Source of the DNA: Micromonospora sp. WMMD961
GTDB lineage: Bacteria; Actinomycetota; Actinomycetes; Mycobacteriales; Micromonosporaceae
DNA length: 64,000 bases
Direction of reading: 5' to 3'
Assembly: GCF_029626145.1 (NCBI RefSeq)
Contig: NZ_JARUBJ010000002.1
Span: forward strand, 5,962,501 to 6,026,500
The translations under genes were made by a program, and so were the position numbers. Under the pieces are notes generated by a model that had not been told where the DNA came from, ran no database searches, and saw only the letters and a list, made by a program, of their open reading frames with translations. Below are positions 16,968-25,012 of this stretch, piece after piece (within the stretch, counting starts at the first letter, position 1; every line of letters starts with the position of its first letter).

Positions 16968-17513
16968 TCAGTTCGAGGAGATCCAGTTCCAGGCGGACAC
17001 GACCCACTCGGTCTGCTGAAGCCAGGCCACGCCGAGGCCGGCGAGGAACACCGCCGTCGCCAGGTGCGCGCCTCGGGCGCTGCGCCGGACCCGCCCCAAC
17101 TGCCGCTCCAGCACCACTCGACCGACCAGCCGGGACAGGGCGAACAGACCGACCGCCACCAGCAGGCTGAGCACCAACACCAGCAGCGGGCCACTCAGGT
17201 CCCCCTGGCCGGAGAGCGCCCAGATCCCCCAGCAGACGAACGCGAAGAGCCCGGCCGCCGCACTCCACTCACCGCCGCGACGCAACTGCGCCATCCGCGA
17301 GCCCAGCGACCGGCGCGGAACCGGCCCTCCGGGCCACCCGGTGCCGGTCGGCTCCTGCTCGACCACCGGGAACGACTCGGTCCGCGGGGTGCGCGGTTCA
17401 CCCACCGGAGCGACGCCCCGGCGGAACCCGTCCCGCTGCGGCGGCACCCCGACGCCGGCCTGCGGCGGCACCTCCACGGTCCGCTCCGCCCACGGCTGCG
17501 TCTGGTCTGCCAT
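16968..17513 (-). CDS. Conserved actinobacterial membrane protein of unknown function
   Basis: The 181-residue protein begins MADQTQPWAERTVEVPP after a clear GGGGAGGAC ribosome-binding site. The first half is hydrophilic and Pro/Arg-rich. The second half has three hydrophobic segments: WSAAAGLFAFVCWGIWAL, PLLVLVLSLLVAVGLFAL and LATAVFLAGLGVAWL. A basic VLERQLGRVRRSARG stretch lies between helices 2 and 3. It is probably an inner-membrane protein with a cytosolic N-terminus. I cannot assign a function. A longer upstream frame exists but overlaps the divergent gene at 17653 and lacks a good start. Confidence 0.7.
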   Translation of the reverse strand: MADQTQPWAERTVEVPPQAGVGVPPQRDGFRRGVAPVGEPRTPRTESFPVVEQEPTGTGWPGGPVPRRSLGSRMAQLRRGGEWSAAAGLFAFVCWGIWALSGQGDLSGPLLVLVLSLLVAVGLFALSRLVGRVVLERQLGRVRRSARGAHLATAVFLAGLGVAWLQQTEWVVSAWNWISSN

Positions 17514-17652
17514 CTCGTCCTCCCCCTGACCGACGGCAACAGCACCGCCTGATTCGAGGGTAGTCAGCCGGCAAATCGGTCGCCGACCCCGGCCGGGGCC
17601 CGAGATCGCGCGACGGTGCCGGATCCCACCCCGGGCAGGGTACGGTCGGCTG

Positions 17653-17994
17653 ATGGGTGACCCCGACCGACGACGGCGACGGCTACGCCACCACCCCGAC
17701 TCCGAACCGGCCGGACGCGGTGCCGACACCCCGACGGTCAGCACCGCCGGTGTGCACGACGGGGACGACCCACCGCCACGCCGCCGAGGCCCGGGCGGCG
17801 ACGAGCGCGACGGCGAGCGGGGGCTACGCGGGCTGGTCGGTTCCGGCTCGTCCCAGGTGGGGCTGAGCGCCGCGCTGCGAGCCCGGGACGCGGCCCGGCC
17901 GACCGAGGCCGACCTGGCCGAGGCGGAGGCCCGGGTGGTGGTCGTCCGACGCAACTGGGTGCCCCGCGAGGAGCTACCCCGCTCGCCGCGCTGA
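17653..17994 (+). CDS. Small charged hypothetical protein
   Basis: The 113-residue protein starts at ATG 17653 and is rich in Arg, Asp and Gly. The first 70 residues look disordered (DPDRRRRRLRHHPDSEP). The better-ordered tail, SAALRARDAARPTEADLAEAEARVVVVRRNWVPREELPR, resembles a conserved C-terminus that I have seen in other actinomycete hypothetical proteins. There is no membrane segment or catalytic motif. It is convergent with rpiB (9-bp gap) and divergent from the membrane protein gene. Function is unknown. Confidence 0.6.
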   Translation: MGDPDRRRRRLRHHPDSEPAGRGADTPTVSTAGVHDGDDPPPRRRGPGGDERDGERGLRGLVGSGSSQVGLSAALRARDAARPTEADLAEAEARVVVVRRNWVPREELPRSPR

Positions 17995-18003
17995 CCGCCT
18001 GGC

Positions 18004-18471
18004 TCAGGGCAGGTCGGGCAACTGCCGGGTCTGCTCGTACTCGGCCACCTGGGCGATCCGACGGGCGTGCCGCTCGTTGCCGGAGAACGGCGTGTTCAGG
18101 AACGCCTCGACGATGCCGGTGGCCTCGTCCAACGTGTGCTGCCGGGCGCCGACCGCGACCACGTTGGCGTCGTTGTGCTGGCGGGCCAGCTGGGCGGTCT
18201 CCACGCTCCAGGCCAGCGCGGCCCGGACCCCGGCGACCTTGTTCGCGGCGATCTGCTCACCATTGCCGGACCCGCCGATGACCACGCCGAGACCCGCCCC
18301 GTCGGCCACCACCTGGGTGCCGGCGTGCAGGCAGAACGTCGGATAGTCGTCGTCCGGGTCGTAGGCGTGCGGGCCGACGTCGATCACGTCGTACCCCTGC
18401 TTGGCCAGGTGATTGGCCAGGTGCACCTTCAACTCGAAACCGGCGTGATCGGATCCCAGGTAGACGCGCAT
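18004..18471 (-). CDS. rpiB: Ribose-5-phosphate isomerase B
   Basis: The 155-residue protein is full length. It starts MRVYLGSDHAGFELK, the LacA/RpiB family signature. The active-site loop reads GGSGNGEQIAANK: a Glu replaces the Cys used by Escherichia coli RpiB, as in Mycobacterium tuberculosis, marking the actinobacterial subtype. It interconverts ribose 5-phosphate and ribulose 5-phosphate in the pentose phosphate pathway. It stands alone between a small hypothetical gene and a DUF1015 gene on the same strand, from which it is separated by 88 bp. Confidence 0.95.
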   Translation of the reverse strand: MRVYLGSDHAGFELKVHLANHLAKQGYDVIDVGPHAYDPDDDYPTFCLHAGTQVVADGAGLGVVIGGSGNGEQIAANKVAGVRAALAWSVETAQLARQHNDANVVAVGARQHTLDEATGIVEAFLNTPFSGNERHARRIAQVAEYEQTRQLPDLP

Positions 18472-18559
18472 ACCGGGCAGTCTGTCAGGCCGCGCTCTCC
18501 GACGTCGCGGGGGCGGCGTCGGAGAGCCGGGTTCGTCACACGGTCGTGCGGTGGACCGT

Positions 18560-19759
18560 TCAGCGCGGCAGCTCGGCGACCACCAGACCGCCGCGCGCCT
18601 TCGGGGTGAACCAGGTGCTCTTCCGGGGCATCTTCTCCCGGGCCAGGTTCACCGCGACGAAATCCTCGACGGTCACCGGCGCGATCAGGATGGCCAGCTC
18701 GGCCCGGCCAGCGTCGACCTCACCGGTGAGCCAGCTCGCCGGGTAGTCACCACCGACGTAGGTGATCCGCTTGTCGCCCGGGTCCAGACCGAGCGCGTCG
18801 CGCAGCAGCAACCGCTCGACCAGAGCGTGGTCCAGGTTCTCCAGCCGGGCGGAGGCCGTGGCCGGCAGGCGCACCGCGTACCCCTGGCCGTCGAGGCGGA
18901 GGTGCACGGTGCCGCCGCCCGCCGGGACCTCGACCGGGCCGTCGATCGGCTCGACCTCGGCACCGGCGGCCCGCAGCCGGTCGAGCAGCTCGGCTGGCGT
19001 CGTGGTCAGCTCGCTGACCAGCCGGTTGTATGGCTGGATGGCCACCGACGCGGGGGTGGTGACCACGGCCAGGAAGCGGGACAGCCCGCCGGTCTGGGCG
19101 GCCAGGCTGCGGTGGTTGCCGTCCGCGACGACCAGTTCCCCGCCGCCGGCGAGGTCGATCAGCGCGGTCTGCTCCGGGCCGGGGCCGAGCAACCAGATCG
19201 CGTGCGTGCGCCCCGCCTGATCGGTGTCCGTCGCGGCGGGCGCGCCAGCCGTCTCGGTCGCCGTCGCGAGGGCGGCGTGCAGCTCGTCGCCACGCCCGGT
19301 CTGCAGCAGGAGTACGGGTGAGAGCAGGTGACCCAGCGCCTCGGCCAGCGCCACCCGCTCGCGCACCTTGGCGATGAACACGTCCTCGTTGCGGATGACC
19401 AGGCCCGGCTCGTCGGCCCGGGTGGAGATCTGGTCGGTGTCCACCATCGCGAACAGCCCGAACGCGGGCTCCTCGCCGGCCGCGGTGATCCGGTAGAGCA
19501 CCACCACCTGCTCGGCGGGGGTGTAACTGCCGTCCGCCTTGGCCTCGGCGAGGCGGGAGACCGCGTTCGGCAGCGCGTCGAGGAACGACGTGCCCAGGCT
19601 CTGCGGGGCACGGTGCGGCATCTCGATGCCGAGGGCACTGTGCGGGTTCGCCTCGATGATCGCGGTGATCTCCGCGTCGTCGGCGAACTCGTCGTAGTTC
19701 TGCGCGCCGGTGCCACCAGTGGTGACCCACGCCCGGGTGATCGGATGCACGACCGTCAT
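18560..19759 (-). CDS. DUF1015-family protein
   Basis: The 399-residue protein from ATG 19759 begins MTVVHPITRAWVTTGGTGAQNYDE. The patterns NPHSALGIEMPH, VVLYRI, LVVADGNHRSLAAQ and ITYVGGD fit the DUF1015 family of cytosolic proteins; in that family a DGHHR-like motif is typical and here reads DGNHR. The biochemical role is not established. An in-frame GTG at 19816 would add 19 residues, but those are not typical of the family. It precedes rpiB on the same strand. Confidence 0.8.
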   Translation of the reverse strand: MTVVHPITRAWVTTGGTGAQNYDEFADDAEITAIIEANPHSALGIEMPHRAPQSLGTSFLDALPNAVSRLAEAKADGSYTPAEQVVVLYRITAAGEEPAFGLFAMVDTDQISTRADEPGLVIRNEDVFIAKVRERVALAEALGHLLSPVLLLQTGRGDELHAALATATETAGAPAATDTDQAGRTHAIWLLGPGPEQTALIDLAGGGELVVADGNHRSLAAQTGGLSRFLAVVTTPASVAIQPYNRLVSELTTTPAELLDRLRAAGAEVEPIDGPVEVPAGGGTVHLRLDGQGYAVRLPATASARLENLDHALVERLLLRDALGLDPGDKRITYVGGDYPASWLTGEVDAGRAELAILIAPVTVEDFVAVNLAREKMPRKSTWFTPKARGGLVVAELPR

Positions 19760-19846
19760 ACCCGTGACGCTACCGGCGACGGTGTTGCCGCCGACGGGGA
19801 CCCGCAGGGCGTCCACCAGATGAAAGCGCCAGGCCCGGCGCGGCGG

Positions 19847-20350
19847 TCAACCCGCGCGGTCGGACACGCTCCGGCGGTGCCGACCCGCGCTCACCGGCCC
19901 GCCGTTGCCCCGTCGGACGGTCCCGACCGGTCCTGTGTTCACGCTGCGGCGAGGCGACGCGGGCGGCCCGGGCACGGGACGGTCCGGGGGCGGCGACGGG
20001 ACGGGCCGGGGGTTCAGTGGCGGCGTCGGCACCGGGCGCGGGGCGGCCGGCGCCGGCGGTGGGGGCGCGGGTTCCGCCGGCGCCGCCAGCGTCGGCAGAC
20101 CCGTCGACCCGGAGTCGGCGGCCGAGGGCAGCGGGTTGGCCGGCGCGGGCGGTGTGAGCCGGGACGTCACCGGCACCCGGGCCACGCCCACCACGATGGG
20201 CGGCGCGAGCAATTCGACCAGGTGGGCGGGCAGGTCCGGACGGACCGCCGGCCAGCGAGAGTCGTCAACGGACCAGTAGTCCGCGCCGGGAGTGTCGATC
20301 ACCCCCGGCCGGGTCAGCTGATCGTCACCGGACGCACGGTGCTTGGCCAT
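19847..20350 (-). CDS. Proline-rich hypothetical protein
   Basis: The 167-residue protein starts MAKHRASGDDQLTRPGVIDTP at 20350. The N-terminal 65 residues look folded (GADYWSVDDSRWPAVRPDLPAHLVELL) and the rest is a low-complexity Pro/Ala/Arg tail with repeats of PxPxPP. No catalytic motif or membrane helix is present. An upstream start at 20449 is possible but adds only Pro/Arg-rich sequence. The opposite strand also has an open frame, so confidence is moderate. Function is unknown. Confidence 0.5.
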   Translation of the reverse strand: MAKHRASGDDQLTRPGVIDTPGADYWSVDDSRWPAVRPDLPAHLVELLAPPIVVGVARVPVTSRLTPPAPANPLPSAADSGSTGLPTLAAPAEPAPPPPAPAAPRPVPTPPLNPRPVPSPPPDRPVPGPPASPRRSVNTGPVGTVRRGNGGPVSAGRHRRSVSDRAG

Positions 20351-20469
20351 CGGGATTGCCTCCACGAACTCCGGGTGCGGCCCTGCGGGTCGCTGCGGCG
20401 GACATGCAGGCCAACGAGTGCAGCGGTCTCCCGGTGACGGGGCGGGCAACGCGGCGCCCCAACACGCCG

Positions 20470-20530
20470 CGCTGAAAGGAAGGGCCCCTTGTTAACGCAT
20501 AGCGTTAACAAGGGGCCCTTCCTTTCAGCG
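20470..20530 (-). terminator. Perfect 29-bp-stem hairpin after the DsbA-family gene
   Basis: Arms at 20470-20498 and 20502-20530 are exactly complementary over 29 bp with a 3-nt ATA loop. Each arm contains AAGGAAGGGCCCCTTGTTAA. It begins 1 nt after the stop codon of the DsbA-family gene and so acts as its terminator. I recall similar GGGGCCCTTCC hairpins scattered through Micromonospora genomes, which would make this one copy of a dispersed element. Confidence 0.85.
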
Positions 20531-20531
20531 C

Positions 20532-21158
20532 TCAGTCGAAGATCGGGTCCTGCTCACGGGTGCGCTTGAGCTCGTAGAAGCCGGGCGTGGCGGCGACCAG
20601 CAGGACACCGTCCCAGAGCCGGCCGGCGGCCTCCCCCTTCGGAGCCGGGGTGATCACCGGGCCGAAGAACGCGACGGGGGTGCCGTCCGGGCCGGGCGCG
20701 TGCACGACCGGGGTGCCGACGTCCTGTCCGACCGGGCGCATGCCGGCCTCGTGGCTGGCCCGCAGCGCCTCGTCGTAATCGGTGCTGTCGGCGGCGGCGG
20801 CCAGCGCCGGGTCCAGGCCGGCGTCGGTCAGCGCGGCGACGTACAGCTCGTGCCCCCGCTCCTCCTTGCCGAGGTGGATCCGGGTGCCGAGCGCGGTGTA
20901 GAGCGGGCGCAGGACGTCGTTGCCGTACCGCTGCTCGGCGGCGATGCAGACCCGCACCGGGCCCCAGGCGGTGCGGAGGAAGGACTTGTAGTCCTCGGGC
21001 AGCTCGTCCCGGCCGTCGTTGAGAACGGCCAGGCTCATCACGTGGAATCGGATGTCCACGTCACGAACCCGCTCGACCTCGAGCAGCCAGCGGGACGTGA
21101 TCCACGCCCACGGGCAGGCCGGGTCGAACCACATGTCGGCGGTGACACGATCGGTCAC
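20532..21158 (-). CDS. DsbA-family protein, mycothiol-dependent nitroreductase Rv2466c type, with CPWA active site
   Basis: The GTG at 21158, with GAAGGG eight bases upstream, gives 208 residues. FDPACPWAWITSRWLLEVERVRD and the C-terminal LKRTREQDPIFD match the Mycobacterium tuberculosis Rv2466c subgroup of thioredoxin-fold, mycothiol-linked oxidoreductases. The usual CPWC pair is CPWA here (Cys15, Ala18), so chemistry must be monothiolic. It probably acts in the cytosol with mycothiol in redox or electrophile detoxification. It is divergent from pepN and followed by a very strong hairpin. Confidence 0.85.
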   Translation of the reverse strand: MTDRVTADMWFDPACPWAWITSRWLLEVERVRDVDIRFHVMSLAVLNDGRDELPEDYKSFLRTAWGPVRVCIAAEQRYGNDVLRPLYTALGTRIHLGKEERGHELYVAALTDAGLDPALAAAADSTDYDEALRASHEAGMRPVGQDVGTPVVHAPGPDGTPVAFFGPVITPAPKGEAAGRLWDGVLLVAATPGFYELKRTREQDPIFD

Positions 21159-21367
21159 GGTGAGGTCCCTTCGCAACGGGGCGCCGGCAGTCCGGCGTCT
21201 CACCGAAATCTTCACCCCGCACGGTATCGACCGGCACCCGAATGAGAGCGTGACCTCGGCCACCGCCGGCTGCCCGTACGTGGAAGACTCGAATCGGGCC
21301 AGCCGCCACGAGTGGCGGTCAGACGGACGCCGCCGGGCGTCGGCGTGATGTGGGATGGAGACGAACA

Positions 21368-23926
21368 GTGCCGGGAGTGCGCAACCTGACCCAGGTCGAG
21401 GCGACCGAGCGGGCCCGCCTGCTCAACGTGACGGGGTACGACATCAGGCTGGACCTGTCGAGCGCCGTGCTGGCGGCGGACGGCCGCACCTTCCGGTCCG
21501 TCACCGAGGTCCGTTTCCGCTGTTCGGAACCGGGGGCGAGCACATTCATCGAGCTGGCCGCCGACTCGGTGCGTTCCGCGACGCTGAACGGCAGGCCGGT
21601 CGACCTCTCCGACTGGTCGGCCGAGAAGGGCCTGGTGCTGTCCGGTTTGGACAGCGACAACACCCTGGTGGTCGACGCCGACTTCGGTTACTCCAACAGT
21701 GGTCAGGGTCTGCACCGCACGGTCGACCCGGTGGACGGCGAGACGTACCTCTACAGCCAGTTCGAGACCGCCGACGCGCAGCGGGTGTTCGCCTGCTTCG
21801 ACCAGCCCGACCTGAAGAGCGTCTACACCTGGCACGCCACTGTGCCGGCGCACTGGCGGGCGGTGTCCAACATGCCGGTGCAGCGGGAGGAGCCGGCGGG
21901 TGAGGGGCTCAAGACGCTGCACTTCGCCGAGTCGCCCCGGATGAGCACCTACATCACGGCGATGTGCGCCGGGCCGTACCACGAGGTGCGGGACAGCCAC
22001 GACGGCATCGACCTGGGGGTGTTCTGCCGGGCGTCGATGTCGCGCTATCTGGACTCCGACGACCTGTTCCTGATCACCAAGCAGGGCTTCGACTTCTTCC
22101 ACGAAAAGTTCGACGTGCGCTACCCGCTGCCGAAGTACGACCAGCTCTGGGTGCCCGACTTCAACGCCGGCGCGATGGAGAACTTCGGCTGCGTCACGCA
22201 CGCCGAGTCGCACTACCTGTTCCGCTCGCAGGTCACCGACTTCGAGTACGAGCAGCGGGCCAACACGATCCTGCACGAGCTGGCCCACATGTGGTTCGGT
22301 GACCTGGTCACCATGCGCTGGTGGAACGACCTGTGGCTCAACGAGTCCTTCGCCGAGTGGGCCAGCCACTGGTGCAACACCAACGCCACCCGGTTCACCG
22401 AGGCGTGGACGACGTTCCTGTCCATCCGGAAGAACTGGGGCTACCGGCAGGACCAGCTCTCCTCCACGCACCCGGTCTACACCGAGATGCCGGACATGGA
22501 GGCCGTCGAGGTCAACTTCGACGGCATCACGTACGCCAAGGGCGCGAGCGTGCTCAAGCAGCTCGTCGCGTACGTGGGCGAGGAGCCGTTCGTCGCCGGG
22601 TTGCGGGCCTACTTCGGCAAGCACGCCTGGGGCAACGCCACCTTCGACGACCTGCTCACCGAGTTGGAGGCGGCCTCCGGCCGGGAGCTGCGCAAGTTCG
22701 CGGCGCAGTGGTTGGAGACCGCGCAGGTCAACACGTTGCGCCCGGAGGTCACCATCGGCGCGGACGGCACGTACGAGCAGGTGGCGGTCCGGCAGGAGGC
22801 GCCGACGGCGTACCCGACGCTGCGGACGCACCGGATCGGCGTGGGCCTGTACGACCTGACCGACGGGCGGCTGGTCCGCCGCGAGCGGTACGAGGTGGAC
22901 GTGACCGGCGAGCGGACCGACCTCGCCGAGCTGCGCGGTGTGCGCGCCGCCGACGTGCTGTTGCTCAACGACGACGACCTGAGCTACACCAAGCTGCGCC
23001 TCGACGAGCGGTCGATGGCGACGGTGGTGCAGCACATCGGCGGCTTCGAGTCGTCGCTGGCCCGGGCTCTGTGCTGGACGGCCGCGTGGGACATGACCCG
23101 CGACGCCGAGCTGTCCGCCCGCGACTACGTGGCGCTGACGTTGAGTGGGCTGCCCGCCGAGACCGACATCAACCTGGTCACCGCCACCCTGCGGCAGGCG
23201 ACCACCACGCTCACCGTGTACGCCGACCCGGCCTGGGCGCCGACCGGCTGGGCCGAGCTGGCCCGGACCGCCCGGGACGCGCTGGCCAACGCGGAGCCGG
23301 GCAGCGGTTTCCAGATCGCCTGGGCGCGCGCGTTCACCTCGGCGGCGCGGTCCGAGGAGGACCTGGCCACGCTGCGCGGTTGGCTGGACGGCACGGGCAT
23401 TCCGGCCGGGTTGACGGTGGACACCGAGTTGCGCTGGTCGGTTCTCGCCGCTCTGGTGGCGAACGGTGCCGCGGGTGCGACCGAGATCGAGGCGGAACTG
23501 GCCGCTGACCGCACCGCCAGCGGTGAGCGGGAGGCCGCGTACGCCCACGCGCTGGTGCCGACGGCCGAGAACAAGGCCGCCCTGTGGGCGCTGCTGACCG
23601 GCCCGGACGCGCTGCCCAACTGGCGGCACCGGGCGCTGTTGCAGGGCTTCGCGCACCCGACGCAGGTGGAGTTGGTCGCCCCGTACCGGGAGCGGTACTT
23701 CGCGACCGTCGCGCAGGTGTGGGCCACCCGGGACAGCGAGCCGGCGCAGGAGTTCGCGCAGTTGGCGTACCCGACCTACCTGGTGGAGGACGACACGGTG
23801 GCGGCCACCGACGCGTGGCTGGCCGGTGACGGGCACCCTGGCCCGCTGCGCCGGCTGGTCGCCGAGGGCCGCGACGGTGTGGTGCGGGCGCTGAAGGCCC
23901 GCGCGAAGGACGCCCAGCAGAGCTGA
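21368..23926 (+). CDS. pepN: Aminopeptidase N, M1 metallopeptidase
   Basis: The 852-residue protein starts at GTG 21368, with GGAG seven bases upstream. The M1 motifs are GAMEN (about residue 269) and the zinc site HELAH with the third ligand Glu in WLNESFAEW (about 304-327). The long helical C-terminal domain (ERAP1-like) runs from about 530 to the end. It removes N-terminal residues from peptides in the cytosol and finishes degradation of Clp or proteasome products. A hairpin at 23942-23980 closes the transcript. It is divergent from the DsbA-family gene. Confidence 0.95.
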   Translation: MPGVRNLTQVEATERARLLNVTGYDIRLDLSSAVLAADGRTFRSVTEVRFRCSEPGASTFIELAADSVRSATLNGRPVDLSDWSAEKGLVLSGLDSDNTLVVDADFGYSNSGQGLHRTVDPVDGETYLYSQFETADAQRVFACFDQPDLKSVYTWHATVPAHWRAVSNMPVQREEPAGEGLKTLHFAESPRMSTYITAMCAGPYHEVRDSHDGIDLGVFCRASMSRYLDSDDLFLITKQGFDFFHEKFDVRYPLPKYDQLWVPDFNAGAMENFGCVTHAESHYLFRSQVTDFEYEQRANTILHELAHMWFGDLVTMRWWNDLWLNESFAEWASHWCNTNATRFTEAWTTFLSIRKNWGYRQDQLSSTHPVYTEMPDMEAVEVNFDGITYAKGASVLKQLVAYVGEEPFVAGLRAYFGKHAWGNATFDDLLTELEAASGRELRKFAAQWLETAQVNTLRPEVTIGADGTYEQVAVRQEAPTAYPTLRTHRIGVGLYDLTDGRLVRRERYEVDVTGERTDLAELRGVRAADVLLLNDDDLSYTKLRLDERSMATVVQHIGGFESSLARALCWTAAWDMTRDAELSARDYVALTLSGLPAETDINLVTATLRQATTTLTVYADPAWAPTGWAELARTARDALANAEPGSGFQIAWARAFTSAARSEEDLATLRGWLDGTGIPAGLTVDTELRWSVLAALVANGAAGATEIEAELAADRTASGEREAAYAHALVPTAENKAALWALLTGPDALPNWRHRALLQGFAHPTQVELVAPYRERYFATVAQVWATRDSEPAQEFAQLAYPTYLVEDDTVAATDAWLAGDGHPGPLRRLVAEGRDGVVRALKARAKDAQQS

Positions 23927-23941
23927 CCAGCGAGTAGACGG

Positions 23942-23980
23942 CCCGGGCCGGTGTGGGCTGAGAGCTCACGCCGGCCCGGG
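23942..23980 (+). terminator. Terminator of pepN
   Basis: CCCGGGCCGG with GTG, and CAC with CCGGCCCGGG, form a 13-bp stem with a one-base bulge and a 12-nt loop, 15 nt after the pepN stop. Confidence 0.65.
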
Positions 23981-24007
23981 TCGTTATGGTTGCGGAAGGA
24001 GGTGGAC

Positions 24008-24190
24008 GTGTTGGCACAGCCGACTCACCAGTGGCAGCCCTCGGAGCGGGGCTGGCGCGAGCAGGACCTGTCCGACCTGCCTGAGAACGGTAACCGCTAC
24101 GAGATCATCGACGGGAGCCGGCACGTTACGCCACCGGCCGGTCCCGAACACCACGAACTGGCCGACGAGATCCGAATGGCGCCCCGCTGA
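24008..24190 (+). pseudogene. N-terminal remnant of a Uma2-family (DUF820) endonuclease gene
   Basis: A good GGAGG site precedes GTG 24008, which opens only 60 codons. The product contains RGWREQDLSDLPENGNRYEIIDGS and TPPAGPEHHELADEIR, which matches the first third of Uma2-family restriction-like proteins (normally about 180-200 residues). It then stops and runs straight into a terminator, so the catalytic core is missing. I regard it as a truncated gene that still has its translation signals, rather than a functional short protein. Confidence 0.7.
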
Positions 24191-24196
24191 CACATC

Positions 24197-24229
24197 GAAG
24201 CCCGGCCCACTGGACGCGGGCCGGGCTTC
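24197..24229 (+). terminator. Terminator after the Uma2 remnant
   Basis: A perfect 12-bp stem (GAAGCCCGGCCC and its complement) with a 9-nt loop is followed by the convergent gene ending at 24247, and can serve both directions. Confidence 0.7.
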
Positions 24230-24246
24230 GTCGTACGAGGGAGGGC

Positions 24247-24654
24247 TCAGCCCTTGCCGGCGTGACTGGCGAGCTGGTCGAGGCCGTTGATGATGCCGCC
24301 GGCCAGGTCGCCCCCGCTGAACGCGCCGGCCATGGAGAGCGCGGCCAGCTTCGCGTACGTGTCGGGGATGCGCTTGCGGGCGTACCGACCGGTGATGATC
24401 TCCAGCTGGCGCTGGTTGGGCGACACCGCGATCAGCACCGACTTGTCGGGGTCGGCGAGCTGGCGGTGCAGCCGCTGGGCGTGCTCCCGGACAGGCTCGT
24501 CGAGACCACCGACGAAGACCGAGAAGACCAGGCCGGTGCCCTGGTCGGCGAGGCGCAACGCCTCGTCGATGCGCAGCAGCTGGCGGGTCGAGAAGGGCCC
24601 GTCCAGCACCTCGGGCGGATTCTCCGACCCGGCCTGCTTCTCACCAACGGTCAC
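24247..24654 (-). CDS. DUF5130/TPM-like protein
   Basis: The GTG at 24654 has GGAGG five bases upstream and gives 135 residues. It overlaps the end of the upstream membrane-protein gene by 14 bp, so the pair is translationally coupled. The sequence GPFSTRQLLRIDEALRLADQGTGLVFSVF and DPDKSVLIAVSPNQRQLEIITG resembles the DUF5130 group of TPM-fold actinobacterial proteins. No signal peptide is seen; a glycine-rich C-terminus follows (AGAFSGGDLAGGIINGL). Its biochemical role is not known to me. Confidence 0.6.
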   Translation of the reverse strand: MTVGEKQAGSENPPEVLDGPFSTRQLLRIDEALRLADQGTGLVFSVFVGGLDEPVREHAQRLHRQLADPDKSVLIAVSPNQRQLEIITGRYARKRIPDTYAKLAALSMAGAFSGGDLAGGIINGLDQLASHAGKG

Positions 24655-24961
24655 TTGCGCCTCCGGTTCCACCGGCCGGCGCCTCGACGCTGGCCTTCTC
24701 AAGCTTGTGGCTGGTCAGCGCGGGCGCCTGCGCCCCGGCCGTCAGCGCGGTGCCGGCCGAGTCGGCCAGCTGCTCCGGGCGGCCCAGGAACCAGACCGGA
24801 GTGAAGTCGAAGGGCCGGCCCGGGCGGTAGCGCTTGGCGCCACCGCCGCCGGTGGTGGCACCACCACGGCTGCTGGCGTAGGTGAGACCGGTGATGACCA
24901 GCACCGCGGCCAGCGGGATGCCGACAAAGACCAGCAACGTCTCGGTAACAGACAATCCCAA
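24641..24961 (-). CDS. Small single-helix membrane protein
   Basis: The 106-residue protein begins with a TTG at 24961 (GLSVTETLLVFVG). One N-terminal membrane helix (about residues 6-29) is followed by a Gly-rich linker and a cytosolic tail with RPGRPFDFTPVWFLGRPEQLAD. It is coupled by overlap to the DUF5130-type gene downstream, which suggests a functional pair. I do not recognise a characterised family. Confidence 0.65.
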   Translation of the reverse strand: MGLSVTETLLVFVGIPLAAVLVITGLTYASSRGGATTGGGGAKRYRPGRPFDFTPVWFLGRPEQLADSAGTALTAGAQAPALTSHKLEKASVEAPAGGTGGASDRW

Positions 24962-25012
24962 CGCCCCCAGGCGGAAGAAGGACGACCTCGAACTGCCGGG
25001 TCGAATGGACGA

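Noticed and set aside
21212..23836. An 874-codon open frame on the minus strand opposite pepN
   Set aside because: Antisense shadow of pepN with low-complexity Arg/Gly/Val composition and no domain.
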